A DNA stretch of 40,061 bases from an uncultured cyanobacterium (GTDB lineage Bacteria; Cyanobacteriota; Cyanobacteriia; Cyanobacteriales; Nostocaceae): positions 1 through 40,061 of the forward strand of contig CAINGU010000034.1 in the NCBI GenBank assembly GCA_903848645.1, written 5' to 3'. Under the pieces are notes generated by a model that made no database searches, was not told where the DNA came from, and worked only from the letters and a program-made list of their open reading frames with translations. A program made the translations under genes and the position numbers. The first letter of the stretch is position 1. Every line of letters begins with the position of its first letter. This document shows positions 1 through 7,639 of this stretch, one piece after another.

Positions 1-252
1 ACTCAAAAATTAAAAGTTGCACCTTTTCAACTCAAGTAGCTATACATATCAAGGTACGCTTAAACGAATTAGTAACTATGTTTATGTTTATTGGTAGTAT
101 GTATGTATTGGTTGCTTACTCATTTTACCCGTGCTACATTTGGTCAATGAGTAAATATTGAGTAATAGAAGCGTTATTTATCAGTTCTTGCCTGTGACCA
201 TGTAGAGCAAAAGCCTGTGGAGCGGATGGTTGCAGGTGAGAGTCAGGAAAAT

Positions 253-325
253 GGGTACGACAGGACTCGAACCTGTGACCGTCCGCTTAGAAGGCGGATG
301 CTCTATCCAACTGAGCTACGTACCC
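253..325 (-). tRNA. tRNA-Arg (anticodon UCU)
   Basis: Read on the minus strand this folds as a complete 73-nt cloverleaf: a 7-bp acceptor stem starting GGGTACG and closing CGTACCC, a D-loop with AGCTCAGTTGGATAGAGC, an anticodon loop CCTTCTAAG giving UCU, and a T-arm with the GGTTCGAGTCC box. UCU reads AGA/AGG arginine codons. CCA is not encoded. It stands alone, with no neighbouring tRNA. Confidence 0.96.
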
Positions 326-656
326 AAGAAGCCTTTCCCATTATATCTAATATTTTCCGAATATACAAGAGAAAATTTAAAATCTCCTAAATTTCAGTAA
401 TAAAGTTCAAGTGATTGGTGAGTCGAGGTACACTAAGAAACAAAATAGATAGGATATTCAGATATATTGTGATGTCAAGGAGTAATTGCCCATGAATATG
501 GATATCTACCAAGAATCCTATCCTCGTCAAGTATCCAGTCAATGCCAAATGCCCTTGCCAAACTAACTAAGTAATTATACTCTATCGTAATGCGAATCAA
601 GACCATTACATATTCTTTATCAACAAAGCCCCTGAGAGGAGTTATTTGCTAGTGCT
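326..656. other. Intergenic region, 331 bp
   Basis: A/T-rich spacer between tRNA-Arg and the first long gene. The only structure I can support is a possible short ORF with a good ribosome site at 477-566, listed separately. No clear terminator or repeat is visible. Confidence 0.5.
492..566 (+). CDS. Possible 24-residue small protein
   Basis: A short ORF starts at ATG 492 and ends at TAA 564-566, encoding a 24-residue peptide that begins MNMDIYQESYPRQ and includes one cysteine. Its main support is an AAGGAG Shine-Dalgarno at 477-482, nine bases before the ATG, which is stronger than the site of most longer genes in this window. There is no signal peptide or membrane segment and I do not recognise the peptide. 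It could be a real small protein, a leader peptide for the gene at 657, or chance. Confidence 0.3.
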   Translation: MNMDIYQESYPRQVSSQCQMPLPN

Positions 657-1319
657 ATGTTTATTCTCAAACGGCAGGATGTTGAAATTTCGACGATTCA
701 GCACCCAAAAAAAGAAGATCAGCAAGTGCCGATCCTCTATTATCAGGGGCAGACTTTTCGATTGATTATGGTTTTTAAAGCCAGTGAAGAAGAAGAAGCT
801 AAGACCTTTTGGAAGTCGCTCACCGATAACCGAGGTAAAGCTTGTGTCTTATTAGAAGAACCAGAACGTTATACTATCTGGGGAAAGGTTAAGCTAGATC
901 AGATCAGTGGAGATACTGGCGGTCATAGTAAATCTGATGTTTTAACATTAGGTGCTATTACGCTATTACAAGCCGTTTATCTGGATATTGAAGATTTATT
1001 AGGCAATCGTCAAGCTGGTTTATTTGCCAAAGACATAACAGGGATATTACAGCAAAAACAATTTCCCGATATATCCTCCGCAGATGCAGTAAAATCTTTT
1101 CTAAACGATGATTTGTCGCAAATGAGTAAAATGCCAGCTTGGCAAGACACTCATGTGATTATTCTTTTAGAAGAACTGCACAAATTAGGAAAAAAATATT
1201 TTGGTGATACCGACTTTGCTCATCAACTAGTTGAGCGATTAGAAGATATGCCAGAAGAAGAGCAAGAACTATTTATCAGTTGGTTAAAAAAATCTCCACT
1301 TCATAAGCTTTGGCAGTAG
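657..1319 (+). CDS. Conserved cyanobacterial protein, Npun_F0813-like
   Basis: A 220-residue soluble protein with no signal peptide or membrane segment. The N-terminal half (about 1-105) is beta-rich and contains QVPILYYQGQTFRLI and the segment KACVLLEEPERYTIWGKVKLDQ. The C-terminal half (about 110-220) is mostly helical and acidic. From memory it resembles a family annotated in Nostocales as Npun_F0813 family, of unknown function; that assignment is recall and not a search result. The start is ATG 657. A GAGAGGAG stretch lies 16 bases upstream, a little far, and no better in-frame start exists. It appears monocistronic. No function can be inferred. Confidence 0.75.
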   Translation: MFILKRQDVEISTIQHPKKEDQQVPILYYQGQTFRLIMVFKASEEEEAKTFWKSLTDNRGKACVLLEEPERYTIWGKVKLDQISGDTGGHSKSDVLTLGAITLLQAVYLDIEDLLGNRQAGLFAKDITGILQQKQFPDISSADAVKSFLNDDLSQMSKMPAWQDTHVIILLEELHKLGKKYFGDTDFAHQLVERLEDMPEEEQELFISWLKKSPLHKLWQ

Positions 1320-1417
1320 GGTGGATATTAATTTGCCCAAACCACTGTTTATTGGCGATTCTGTGTCACAAAATTCCAAAAAATATTACTTTCAGAGCAT
1401 TTACTTAATTAATCCCT

Positions 1418-2293
1418 ATGAGTAAATCAATAGACAATTCATCTCCTTCTAAGTCCCTACTAACGACTCAAAACTTGATTTTGGCTTGTTTTAGTTGGGC
1501 TATTTTAGCATTGTTATTCTTTTTGTTGTTCAGTGCCAAAATCCCTGTTAATGGGGAAGAAGTCCGCGCTAAATGGTATATAATCGGCACAAATATTTTT
1601 GAAGCTGTAGCTTATTTGGGTGCAAGTCTCTTATGCTTAAGGAACTGGCGCAGTACCCAAATGGTTAGTAGTCGAAAAGTTTGGCTCTCAATTGGCTTAG
1701 GAATGTTTGCCTATTTTATAGGTGGACTAATTTTTGGCTACATAGAAATAGGTTTAGGACAAGAACCAGACATATCTATTGCTGATGTGTTTTTTGTAAT
1801 TACTTATTTATGCCTGGGTACAGGCATGGCTTTAGCTTTGTTCTCCCGACGCATTAACTTAGAAGCGTGGCAGTGGCTAATTGTGGTAGGAATTGGCGGA
1901 TTAGGCAGTTTTCTCGCCTGGTTGATTTCTCAACAAAATAAAGGTCCTTCGGCTGAACTAGCCCCAATTTTACAGCAGGTAAAAATCGTTTTAGACTTAT
2001 TTTACATAATAAGTGACGTATTGCTGTTAATCATTGCCACAATGATGCTGCTGGCTTTTTGGGGAGGAAAAGTTTCTCTCTCTTGGCGAATGATTGCTGC
2101 TGCGGCATTTTCCCTCTACATTGCAGATATGTGGTTTAAATATGCCACTAACTATCTTCCCAATTACAAAAGTGGAGACATACTAGAAGTATTCTGGGTG
2201 TTTAGTGGAGTGTTATTCGGTATGGGTGCTGTTTTAGAATACGACGCATCCTTAAGCCTGAAACGCCGAGACCGTGGACGCAAACGAACTTAA
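1418..2293 (+). CDS. Multipass membrane protein of unknown function
   Basis: A 291-residue integral membrane protein with about eight hydrophobic segments, near residues 17-40, 53-73, 85-108, 120-143, 150-170, 187-213, 222-240 and 255-275, and a basic C-terminal tail (KRRDRGRKRT). The arrangement resembles the membrane-sensor portion of some cyanobacterial signalling proteins, but no PAS, GGDEF or kinase domain follows, so a sensor role is only speculation. The next gene starts six bases downstream on the same strand, which suggests co-transcription with the HTH protein. No clear ribosome site precedes the ATG. I do not recognise a named family. Confidence 0.7.
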   Translation: MSKSIDNSSPSKSLLTTQNLILACFSWAILALLFFLLFSAKIPVNGEEVRAKWYIIGTNIFEAVAYLGASLLCLRNWRSTQMVSSRKVWLSIGLGMFAYFIGGLIFGYIEIGLGQEPDISIADVFFVITYLCLGTGMALALFSRRINLEAWQWLIVVGIGGLGSFLAWLISQQNKGPSAELAPILQQVKIVLDLFYIISDVLLLIIATMMLLAFWGGKVSLSWRMIAAAAFSLYIADMWFKYATNYLPNYKSGDILEVFWVFSGVLFGMGAVLEYDASLSLKRRDRGRKRT

Positions 2294-2299
2294 CAAATT

Positions 2300-3340
2300 T
2301 TGGTGTCTACCGTGAGAAAATTAACAGATTCTGACAAACAAGAAATTCTCAAGTTATATCGAGAAACTGCCCAAACAACCTCGACTTTAGCAGAACGCTA
2401 TGGTGTGAGCAATTCCACCATTAGCCGACTGCTCAAAAGTACCTTACCAGAAGAAGAGTATGAATTTCTCGTCTCTTTAAAACGCGCTGCCAGAACCCCT
2501 GAAGGCAGAGCGCAGGTAAGCTATGAGCAATTACCGCTGTTGAATCAACCACTATTGGCAGTAGAAGTTTCCACTCGTGTCAGCAGTGGTGGGGAGTTAT
2601 CACAACCAGAACCAGAACAGCCAGAGATAGCAGCAGAACCAGAGTATGAGCCTGATTTTGCCCAACCGATTCCGGCTAATAGACGGGTGAAAACACGCTC
2701 CTCAGCCGTGGAACAACCCAAGCTTCCCGTAGTCAAAGAAACTCCGGTTGTTAAAGAAGTTCCGGTTGTCAAAGAACTAGAAATTGTCAGACACAAGCCA
2801 ACAGAAACGCCAATTATTCCCAAACCCAAGTTAGAGGTAGAAACTCGACATTCACAGCCGAGTTTGTTTGCGGAAATCTTGGATGAAGATTTGTTGGATG
2901 AACCTGATGATTTAGATGATGACGATTTGGATGATGATTTGTATGAAGATGAGGAAGACTTTGAGGACGAAGACTATGAAGCACCCAAACCCCTAGTTAC
3001 TAGACGGGGAAATGGGGAAGCATCAGTTCAAGTTTTACCATTGTCAGTCGCTCATTTACCGAAAACTTGTTACTTGGTAATTGATCGCTCTGCGGAGTTA
3101 ATTACCAGGCCACTCAAGGATTTTGGCGATTTAGGTCTCATTCCTAGTCTGGAAAATCAACAGAAAACGCTGCCGATTTTTGATAACCATCGTGTAGCTA
3201 AACGCTTTTCTACCAAGCGCGATCGCGTCATCAAAGTTCCCGATAGTCAAATGCTCCATAAAGCTAGTAGCCATTTACAAGCTAAAGGCATTACGCGACT
3301 GTTAATTGATGGTCAAGTCTACTCTTTGTCTTTAGTCTAA
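2300..3340 (+). CDS. Helix-turn-helix protein with acidic central region
   Basis: A 346-residue protein. Residues about 5-55 form a transposase/resolvase-type helix-turn-helix (DKQEILKLYRETAQTTSTLA, then YGVSNSTISRLLK), so DNA binding is likely. Residues 90-195 are a low-complexity proline/glutamate linker containing three near-identical VVKE repeats. Residues about 195-230 are very acidic (Asp/Glu/Tyr), and 240-346 form a folded, basic-to-neutral C-terminal domain. The longest frame begins at TTG 2300; GTG at 2303 and GTG at 2312 are alternatives and the latter starts immediately before the HTH. It is six bases after the membrane protein. There are no transposase catalytic residues, so a regulatory or nucoid-type role is more plausible than transposition. 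Confidence 0.72.
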   Translation: MVSTVRKLTDSDKQEILKLYRETAQTTSTLAERYGVSNSTISRLLKSTLPEEEYEFLVSLKRAARTPEGRAQVSYEQLPLLNQPLLAVEVSTRVSSGGELSQPEPEQPEIAAEPEYEPDFAQPIPANRRVKTRSSAVEQPKLPVVKETPVVKEVPVVKELEIVRHKPTETPIIPKPKLEVETRHSQPSLFAEILDEDLLDEPDDLDDDDLDDDLYEDEEDFEDEDYEAPKPLVTRRGNGEASVQVLPLSVAHLPKTCYLVIDRSAELITRPLKDFGDLGLIPSLENQQKTLPIFDNHRVAKRFSTKRDRVIKVPDSQMLHKASSHLQAKGITRLLIDGQVYSLSLV

Positions 3341-3360
3341 AGGCAATGCGGATATTTGCT

Positions 3361-3386
3361 GGTTGGAGTAGTTCACTACTCTAACC
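3361..3386 (+). terminator. Stem-loop after the HTH gene
   Basis: GGTTGGAGTAG, loop TTCA, CTACTCTAACC form an 11-bp stem with one G-U pair, 20 bases after the stop codon of the HTH gene. There is no strong T-tract, so it may be a weak terminator or 3-prime-end stabiliser. Confidence 0.45.
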
Positions 3387-3405
3387 ACCTTAATCATTGC
3401 TAAGT

Positions 3406-3480
3406 AGGGCTTGCTGAAAAAGTTGTCTGTGAAGGCTAGGAGTCAGGAGTCATCACGAAAAGAATTTTTCAGCAAACCCT
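3406..3480. repeat. 75-bp inverted-repeat element (MITE-like)
   Basis: The 16-base arms AGGGCTTGCTGAAAAA (3406-3421) and TTTTTCAGCAAACCCT (3465-3480) are inverted repeats with one mismatch and frame a 43-base core containing GGAGTCAGGAGTCA. The arm resembles the ends of some cyanobacterial insertion sequences, so this is probably a non-autonomous remnant. A partial arm-like string (TTTTGCTGAAAAAG) also occurs near 35839. Confidence 0.6.
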
Positions 3481-3486
3481 AATTAT

Positions 3487-4290
3487 TTATTGTTTTTTGT
3501 TTTTGTTTAAATCATCTAAAGCAGCAATCACAAAACTAGCTGCTGGATGACTAAGTGCTTGTTCTAGAGCAGCCGTACCACCAGCTTTTAATGCGCTCAT
3601 TGTTTTCTGTAATAAAGTTGGGTTATTTTCGATGTCTTGTGTGGCTTTTGCCGCAAGTGCCTTTTTCTCTGACTCTGTACCAGTAGGATAAGACTGACTT
3701 AATTGGTTTAACAATTCTTGAATGTCTTGTGCTGCTTCGTATATCACTCCAGCAACTTTTGCCCCTTTCCCGATTGGACCATAATTAACACCGATGCCCA
3801 TATTTCCATTCTGATTAATCATAATTAAACCTTTAGGTAACTCGCAAAGCATTTGACCAATAGCGCTAAAAACAGAGACATCAAAACAGCGTAAATAACT
3901 GTCAATTATAGCTAAATTTTGTTTTCTATAATCGGACGTTTCTTCCTTGTTTAGAAGTTCTTTAGCTTTCAGAAATTCTTTTTTAGCATCCTTCAAGTCG
4001 TTTAATTGACCTAATTCACATAAAGCCCTTCCCAGAAGAAAATGTAAACGTGGGTCATCATCATCATAACCGATTGCAGTTCTAAAAATATTTGCAGCAG
4101 CATCGGGTTGGTCTTTGTCTAATTTCATCACTCCTAAATTGACCAAAATCAAAGTTCTCCATCTCTTATCAAAAGTTTTTCTTAAATAATCAAGGTATTC
4201 GGGCTTAATAAATCCGCTTCTGGGGACATCAGATTCTAAATCAGCAACAAATTCTTTTAGTTTTTCTTCAATATCTATATATTCTGACAT
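3487..4290 (-). CDS. TPR protein with helical C-terminal module
   Basis: A 267-residue soluble protein. Residues about 40-125 contain tetratricopeptide-like helix pairs (NLGVMKLDKDQPDAAANIFRTA and LHFLLGRALCELGQ). A segment with Gly/Asn-rich MINQNGNMGIGVNYG near 157-172 is followed by a module from about 180 to the end with QELLNQLSQSYP, IENNPTLLQKTMSALKAGG and HPAASFVIAALDD. From memory this module recurs at the C-termini of many cyanobacterial proteins linked to conflict or signalling (NACHT/STAND, protease or pentapeptide proteins); this is recall, not a search. TPRs suggest protein-protein interaction. It has no obvious operon partner: the genes on either side lie beyond 140 bp. Start ATG at 4290. 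Confidence 0.7.
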   Translation of the reverse strand: MSEYIDIEEKLKEFVADLESDVPRSGFIKPEYLDYLRKTFDKRWRTLILVNLGVMKLDKDQPDAAANIFRTAIGYDDDDPRLHFLLGRALCELGQLNDLKDAKKEFLKAKELLNKEETSDYRKQNLAIIDSYLRCFDVSVFSAIGQMLCELPKGLIMINQNGNMGIGVNYGPIGKGAKVAGVIYEAAQDIQELLNQLSQSYPTGTESEKKALAAKATQDIENNPTLLQKTMSALKAGGTAALEQALSHPAASFVIAALDDLNKNKKQ

Positions 4291-4381
4291 TTTACGTTTA
4301 CAAGAAAATAGTTTTCACAAAAAATGCTTTATTACCTCAAATAAAAACTCTTAAATTTTGATATCTCCTTTAATTTTTAAC

Positions 4382-4484
4382 TAAGCTGTTGTGCATTTAG
4401 TTGGTATAGTTCTAGCGGGCAAGATGCCCGCACCACAAGGTTCAAGTAAATTATGGTTATCAAATTTAGCTGCGTAACAGCTTA
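4382..4484. repeat. 103-bp inverted-repeat element with palindromic core
   Basis: Arms TAAGCTGTTGTGCA (4382-4395) and TGCGTAACAGCTTA (4471-4484) are inverted repeats matching at 12 of 14 bases. Off-centre inside is the perfect hairpin GCGGGCA-AGA-TGCCCGC (4415-4431), the same core carried by the elements at 18548 and 22454. It is MITE-like and non-coding. Confidence 0.65.
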
Positions 4485-4501
4485 TACATCAAGTGCTTTG
4501 A

Positions 4502-5050
4502 TCATTTTAAAATGGGATTCTGATTAATTAATGTTCCGTTCCTCAACGTTAATGGCTTTGACAACATTAATGGCTTTGACAATGTTAATGGCTTTAATGG
4601 CTTTGACAACGCTAATGGCTTTAATGGCTTTGATAACTTTAATGGCTTTGATAAGCATTGAGTGAGCAATGGTGAGGATTTGTCACATTTATTGTATCCT
4701 TTGTTAACTAAACATTGAGTTGCAAGACACAAATAAATACCACCACCTGACGGTATGGTGACGAATGTCCCATATCCTACTGTTTCATATCCTTTCTCCT
4801 TTTTTGAAAAGTTATATATGTCTCTCTTCAAAGAACTTGGTAGATGTTGTTCTGGATATCTTTCTAAAAGTTTAGCAAGATTCTTAGTATCATCGGGATT
4901 CACTTTTTTAACAAGAGTATTCAATTGTTCCCCAATGCTCATTACTGTTTTAATTGATGGATTTGCAAAGGTAGTACCAATTAATGATAAATTGCTTATA
5001 GAAAAAATTAGGAGAAAAGAAATAGAATGGCTGATTTTTTTATTAATCAT
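4502..5050 (-). CDS. Secreted protein with KPL tandem-repeat tail
   Basis: Probably 182 residues starting at ATG 5050 (MINKKISHS), because AAAGGA at 5060-5065 lies nine bases before it, while the ATG at 5059 directly abuts that site. An N-terminal signal peptide is clear, with hydrophobic SFLLIFSISNLSLIG and a likely cut after TFA before NPS. The middle (about 40-130) is a small domain with three or four cysteines (YLCLATQCLVNKGYNKCD). The last ~45 residues are repeats of the type LSKPLKPL encoded by 9-bp DNA repeats at about 4548-4655, and may have been created by repeat expansion. I do not recognise a family; export to periplasm or outside is inferred. Confidence 0.62.
   Translation of the reverse strand: MINKKISHSISFLLIFSISNLSLIGTTFANPSIKTVMSIGEQLNTLVKKVNPDDTKNLAKLLERYPEQHLPSSLKRDIYNFSKKEKGYETVGYGTFVTIPSGGGIYLCLATQCLVNKGYNKCDKSSPLLTQCLSKPLKLSKPLKPLALSKPLKPLTLSKPLMLSKPLTLRNGTLINQNPILK
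4548..4655. repeat. 9-bp tandem repeats within a coding sequence
   Basis: On the minus strand roughly twelve consecutive 9-base units alternate between AAAGCCATT and degenerate partners such as AACATTGTC, AGCGTTGTC and AATGTTGTC. The nine-base period keeps the reading frame, so copy-number change would add or remove three residues at a time from the secreted protein. Confidence 0.85.
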
Positions 5051-5059
5051 ATCTAACAT

Positions 5060-5065
5060 TCCTTT
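5060..5065 (-). promoter_or_regulatory. Shine-Dalgarno that fixes the start of the secreted protein
   Basis: AAAGGA on the minus strand lies nine bases before ATG 5050 and directly touches ATG 5059, so it supports the downstream start. Confidence 0.6.
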
Positions 5066-5292
5066 AAATCTACAGTTGTGTGTTCAAAAAGGCAGGATTT
5101 TACACTCGATGGAATCTATGGATTATAAAAAAAAATGAAGAAGCTGAGTTTATCGTTAACATGAGTTTAAATCTTGATTTTCCGTTAACAATAATAACGT
5201 GGAATCCTAGACTATACTTAGTTAGGAAGAGTGTTATGTATTTACACCCTCCATTATAAATATATAAACATGACTTACGCAACTTTTACATT

Positions 5293-5361
5293 AGACATCT
5301 CCGAAAAAGAATCTGAAACCCTTAATCTGTCTAGAGGAAAACCTCATTTCTGGAGATGTCT
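5293..5361. repeat. 69-bp element with 10-bp perfect inverted ends
   Basis: AGACATCTCC (5293-5302) and GGAGATGTCT (5352-5361) are perfect inverted repeats; pairing extends a few bases further with one unpaired base (GAAA versus TTTC). The preceding CATGACTTACGCAA (about 5270-5283) resembles the flank of cyanobacterial IS/MITE elements. A small non-autonomous element is likely. Confidence 0.6.
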
Positions 5362-5423
5362 ATTGGTTTAAATACATAAAAATCACTATAAATTAATTCT
5401 GCCCAGGTACTTACTAAAAAAAT

Positions 5424-5452
5424 GCGTTGGGTTTTGCTTTGCTCAACCCAAC
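5424..5452. repeat. Palindromic cyanobacterial repeat
   Basis: GCGTTGGGTTTTGCTTTGCTCAACCCAAC contains arms GTTGGGTT and AACCCAAC around a TTGCTTTGCTC loop. From memory it is a very common intergenic hairpin in filamentous cyanobacteria. Confidence 0.6.
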
Positions 5453-5600
5453 CTACAAAAAATGGCCTCTCGCCATGCTAGAATTGCAATAATATTCATA
5501 ATTCCGACCGATTTTAAGTAGTTTAACTAGCCGAGTCAGTGCTATTAATTGCCTAATTTCAGTTTCATCTACCGTCTTATTCAGAAACGTATCTACCGTA

Positions 5601-7514
5601 ATGGTTAACTCTGCTACTTCCCCCGCGACCAATCGTAAGCCTTCCAAAGTCGAAGGTATCAAAGAAAATAGTAATTTTTTGCGTGAACCTGTAGCCACGG
5701 AAATCCTTCAGAACACCACCCATTTTAGTGAAGACGCAATTCAGATTCTCAAGTTTCACGGGTCTTATCAACAGGATAACCGTGATAACCGCGTCAAGGG
5801 ACAGGAAAAAGATTACCAAATGATGCTGCGGACAAAAAATCCCGGTGGGTTAGTACCCCCTGAGCTTTATTTGGCTTTGGATAAACTGGCTGATGAATAT
5901 GGTAATCATACCCTCAGAGCTACTACTCGCCAAGGCTTTCAGCTACATGGTATCCTGAAAAAGAACCTCAAAGCAGCGATCGCTACAATTGTTCAAAATC
6001 TCGGTTCAACCTTGGGTGCTTGTGGTGACATTAACCGCAACGTCATGGCTCCCCCAGCCCCCTTTAAAAATCGCTCAGAATATCAGTATGCTTGGGAATA
6101 TGCCCAAAATATTGCTGATTTACTTTCTCCCCAAACCGGTGCTTATTATGAAATTTGGTTAGATGGGGAAAAAGCTATTAGCGCCCAAGAACATCCAGAT
6201 GTCAAAGCAGCCCGACAAACTAACGGTAATGGTACTATTATTCATGATTCCGTAGAACCCATCTATGGAACTCACTATATGCCCCGCAAATTTAAAATTT
6301 GCGTCACAGTTCCCGGTGATAATTCCGTTGATTTGTATTCCCAGGATCTAACTTTGGTAGTAATTACCAATAAAAAAGGCGCATTAGCAGGATTTAATAT
6401 TTTTGCTGGTGGGGGTTTGGGTAGAACCCATAATAAAGAAGAAACCTTTGCTAGAGCCGCTGATCCTATTGGTTATGTAGCCAAAGATGATGTATATAAT
6501 CTTGTAAAAGCTATAGTTGCGACACAACGAGATTATGGCGATCGCACCGACAGACGACACGCGAGATTAAAATACTTAATTAATGATTGGGGTGTAGACA
6601 AATTCCGCACCCAAGTCGAAGAATACCTGGGCAAAAAGCTCGAACCCTTTAAACCCCTAATTCAGTTTAAATACAAAGACTTCCTGGGCTGGAACGAACA
6701 AGGCGATGGTAAACTTTTCTTGGGTATTTCCATTGATAATGGTCGTGTCAAAGATGACGAAACATTCCAACTAAAAACTGCTTTGCGGACAATTGTTGAA
6801 CAATTTAACCTCCCCATTCGCCTCACAGGTAATCAAAACCTGCTATTTTACGATATTGCACCGGAAGACAAAGAGGCAATTCAAGAGATTCTCGATAAAT
6901 GTGGCGTTGTTGCTGACCCTGAGCAAATAGCAGCATTAACCCGCTACGCTATGGCTTGTCCGGCTTTACCTACCTGTGGTTTAGCAATCACAGAATCAGA
7001 ACGAGCCATTCCTGGAATTTTAGAAAGAATTCGGGCTTTGTTAGATAAATTGGGGTTACAAAATCAACATTTTGTGGTAAGGATGACAGGTTGCCCTAAC
7101 GGTTGCGCTCGTCCCTATATGGCAGAATTGGGTTTAGTAGGTAGTGCTGCGGAATCTTATCAAGTCTGGTTGGGTGGTTCACCAAATCAAACCCGGTTAG
7201 CACAACCTTTTGTGGAAAAACTGCACCACGATGATCTTGAAAGTTTCCTAGAACCGATTTTTGTCTTCTTTAAAAAGTCACGCACACCAAAAGAAAGTTT
7301 TGGGGATTTTTGCGACAGATTAGGTTTTGATGCGATTAGGGAATTTGTGGATAACTACACCCCAGGAGAACCTACCAGCAGCGGTAAGTCCCGTCACCGC
7401 GTCAGTCTGCGGGATGATTTTTACGCGCAACTCAAGGAAACGGCTGAAAAGCAAGAACGGCCGATGACTGATTTAGTACATGAGGCTTTAGAGAAGTATT
7501 TCCAAACTCTGTAG
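5601..7514 (+). CDS. sir: Ferredoxin-dependent sulfite reductase with RHH-like tail
   Basis: A 637-residue cytoplasmic enzyme that reduces sulfite to sulfide with six electrons from ferredoxin in assimilatory sulfur metabolism. Two nitrite/sulfite reductase half-repeats are present (ferredoxin-like domains near 65-135 and 370-440, redox domains following each). The [4Fe-4S]-siroheme cysteines are visible as C453 and C459 (ACPALPTCG) and C498 and C502 ([10 protein letters not shown]). TRQGFQLHG near 113-121 and the Arg/Lys-rich anion pocket fit the family. Unusually, the last 40 residues (598-637, [20 protein letters not shown] and on) read like a ribbon-helix-helix strand plus two helices. 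ATG 5601 has no obvious ribosome site. Nitrite reductase is the alternative, but length and the sulfite-type motifs favour sir. Confidence 0.93.
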   Translation: MVNSATSPATNRKPSKVEGIKENSNFLREPVATEILQNTTHFSEDAIQILKFHGSYQQDNRDNRVKGQEKDYQMMLRTKNPGGLVPPELYLALDKLADEYGNHTLRATTRQGFQLHGILKKNLKAAIATIVQNLGSTLGACGDINRNVMAPPAPFKNRSEYQYAWEYAQNIADLLSPQTGAYYEIWLDGEKAISAQEHPDVKAARQTNGNGTIIHDSVEPIYGTHYMPRKFKICVTVPGDNSVDLYSQDLTLVVITNKKGALAGFNIFAGGGLGRTHNKEETFARAADPIGYVAKDDVYNLVKAIVATQRDYGDRTDRRHARLKYLINDWGVDKFRTQVEEYLGKKLEPFKPLIQFKYKDFLGWNEQGDGKLFLGISIDNGRVKDDETFQLKTALRTIVEQFNLPIRLTGNQNLLFYDIAPEDKEAIQEILDKCGVVADPEQIAALTRYAMACPALPTCGLAITESERAIPGILERIRALLDKLGLQNQHFVVRMTGCPNGCARPYMAELGLVGSAAESYQVWLGGSPNQTRLAQPFVEKLHHDDLESFLEPIFVFFKKSRTPKESFGDFCDRLGFDAIREFVDNYTPGEPTSSGKSRHRVSLRDDFYAQLKETAEKQERPMTDLVHEALEKYFQTL

Positions 7515-7639
7515 GAACATACTCTCACGCCAAGGTGCAAAGTGGGGTGGGAAATCCTCACCCTTACTGCATTTAAAGATGGGTTTAGTATGAGAACTAA
7601 AGCGGTTTATTCAATAATATCTCTGGGATTTTTCGCCGA

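Larger units (their letters stand above)
5066..5600. other. Intergenic region with two palindromic elements, about 535 bp
   Basis: A spacer between divergently transcribed genes (the secreted protein and sir). Its short ORFs have no recognisable protein features. It holds an inverted-repeat element at 5293-5361 and a common cyanobacterial palindrome at 5424-5452, both listed separately. The sir promoter should lie at its right end, but I cannot place it. Confidence 0.6.

Noticed and set aside
4548-4655. CRISPR-like array
   Set aside because: The 9-base units are contiguous with no spacers and keep the reading frame of a secreted protein; no cas genes are present.
4755-5138. Plus-strand 127-residue ORF
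   Set aside because: It is antisense to the secreted protein, has no ribosome site and no recognisable features.
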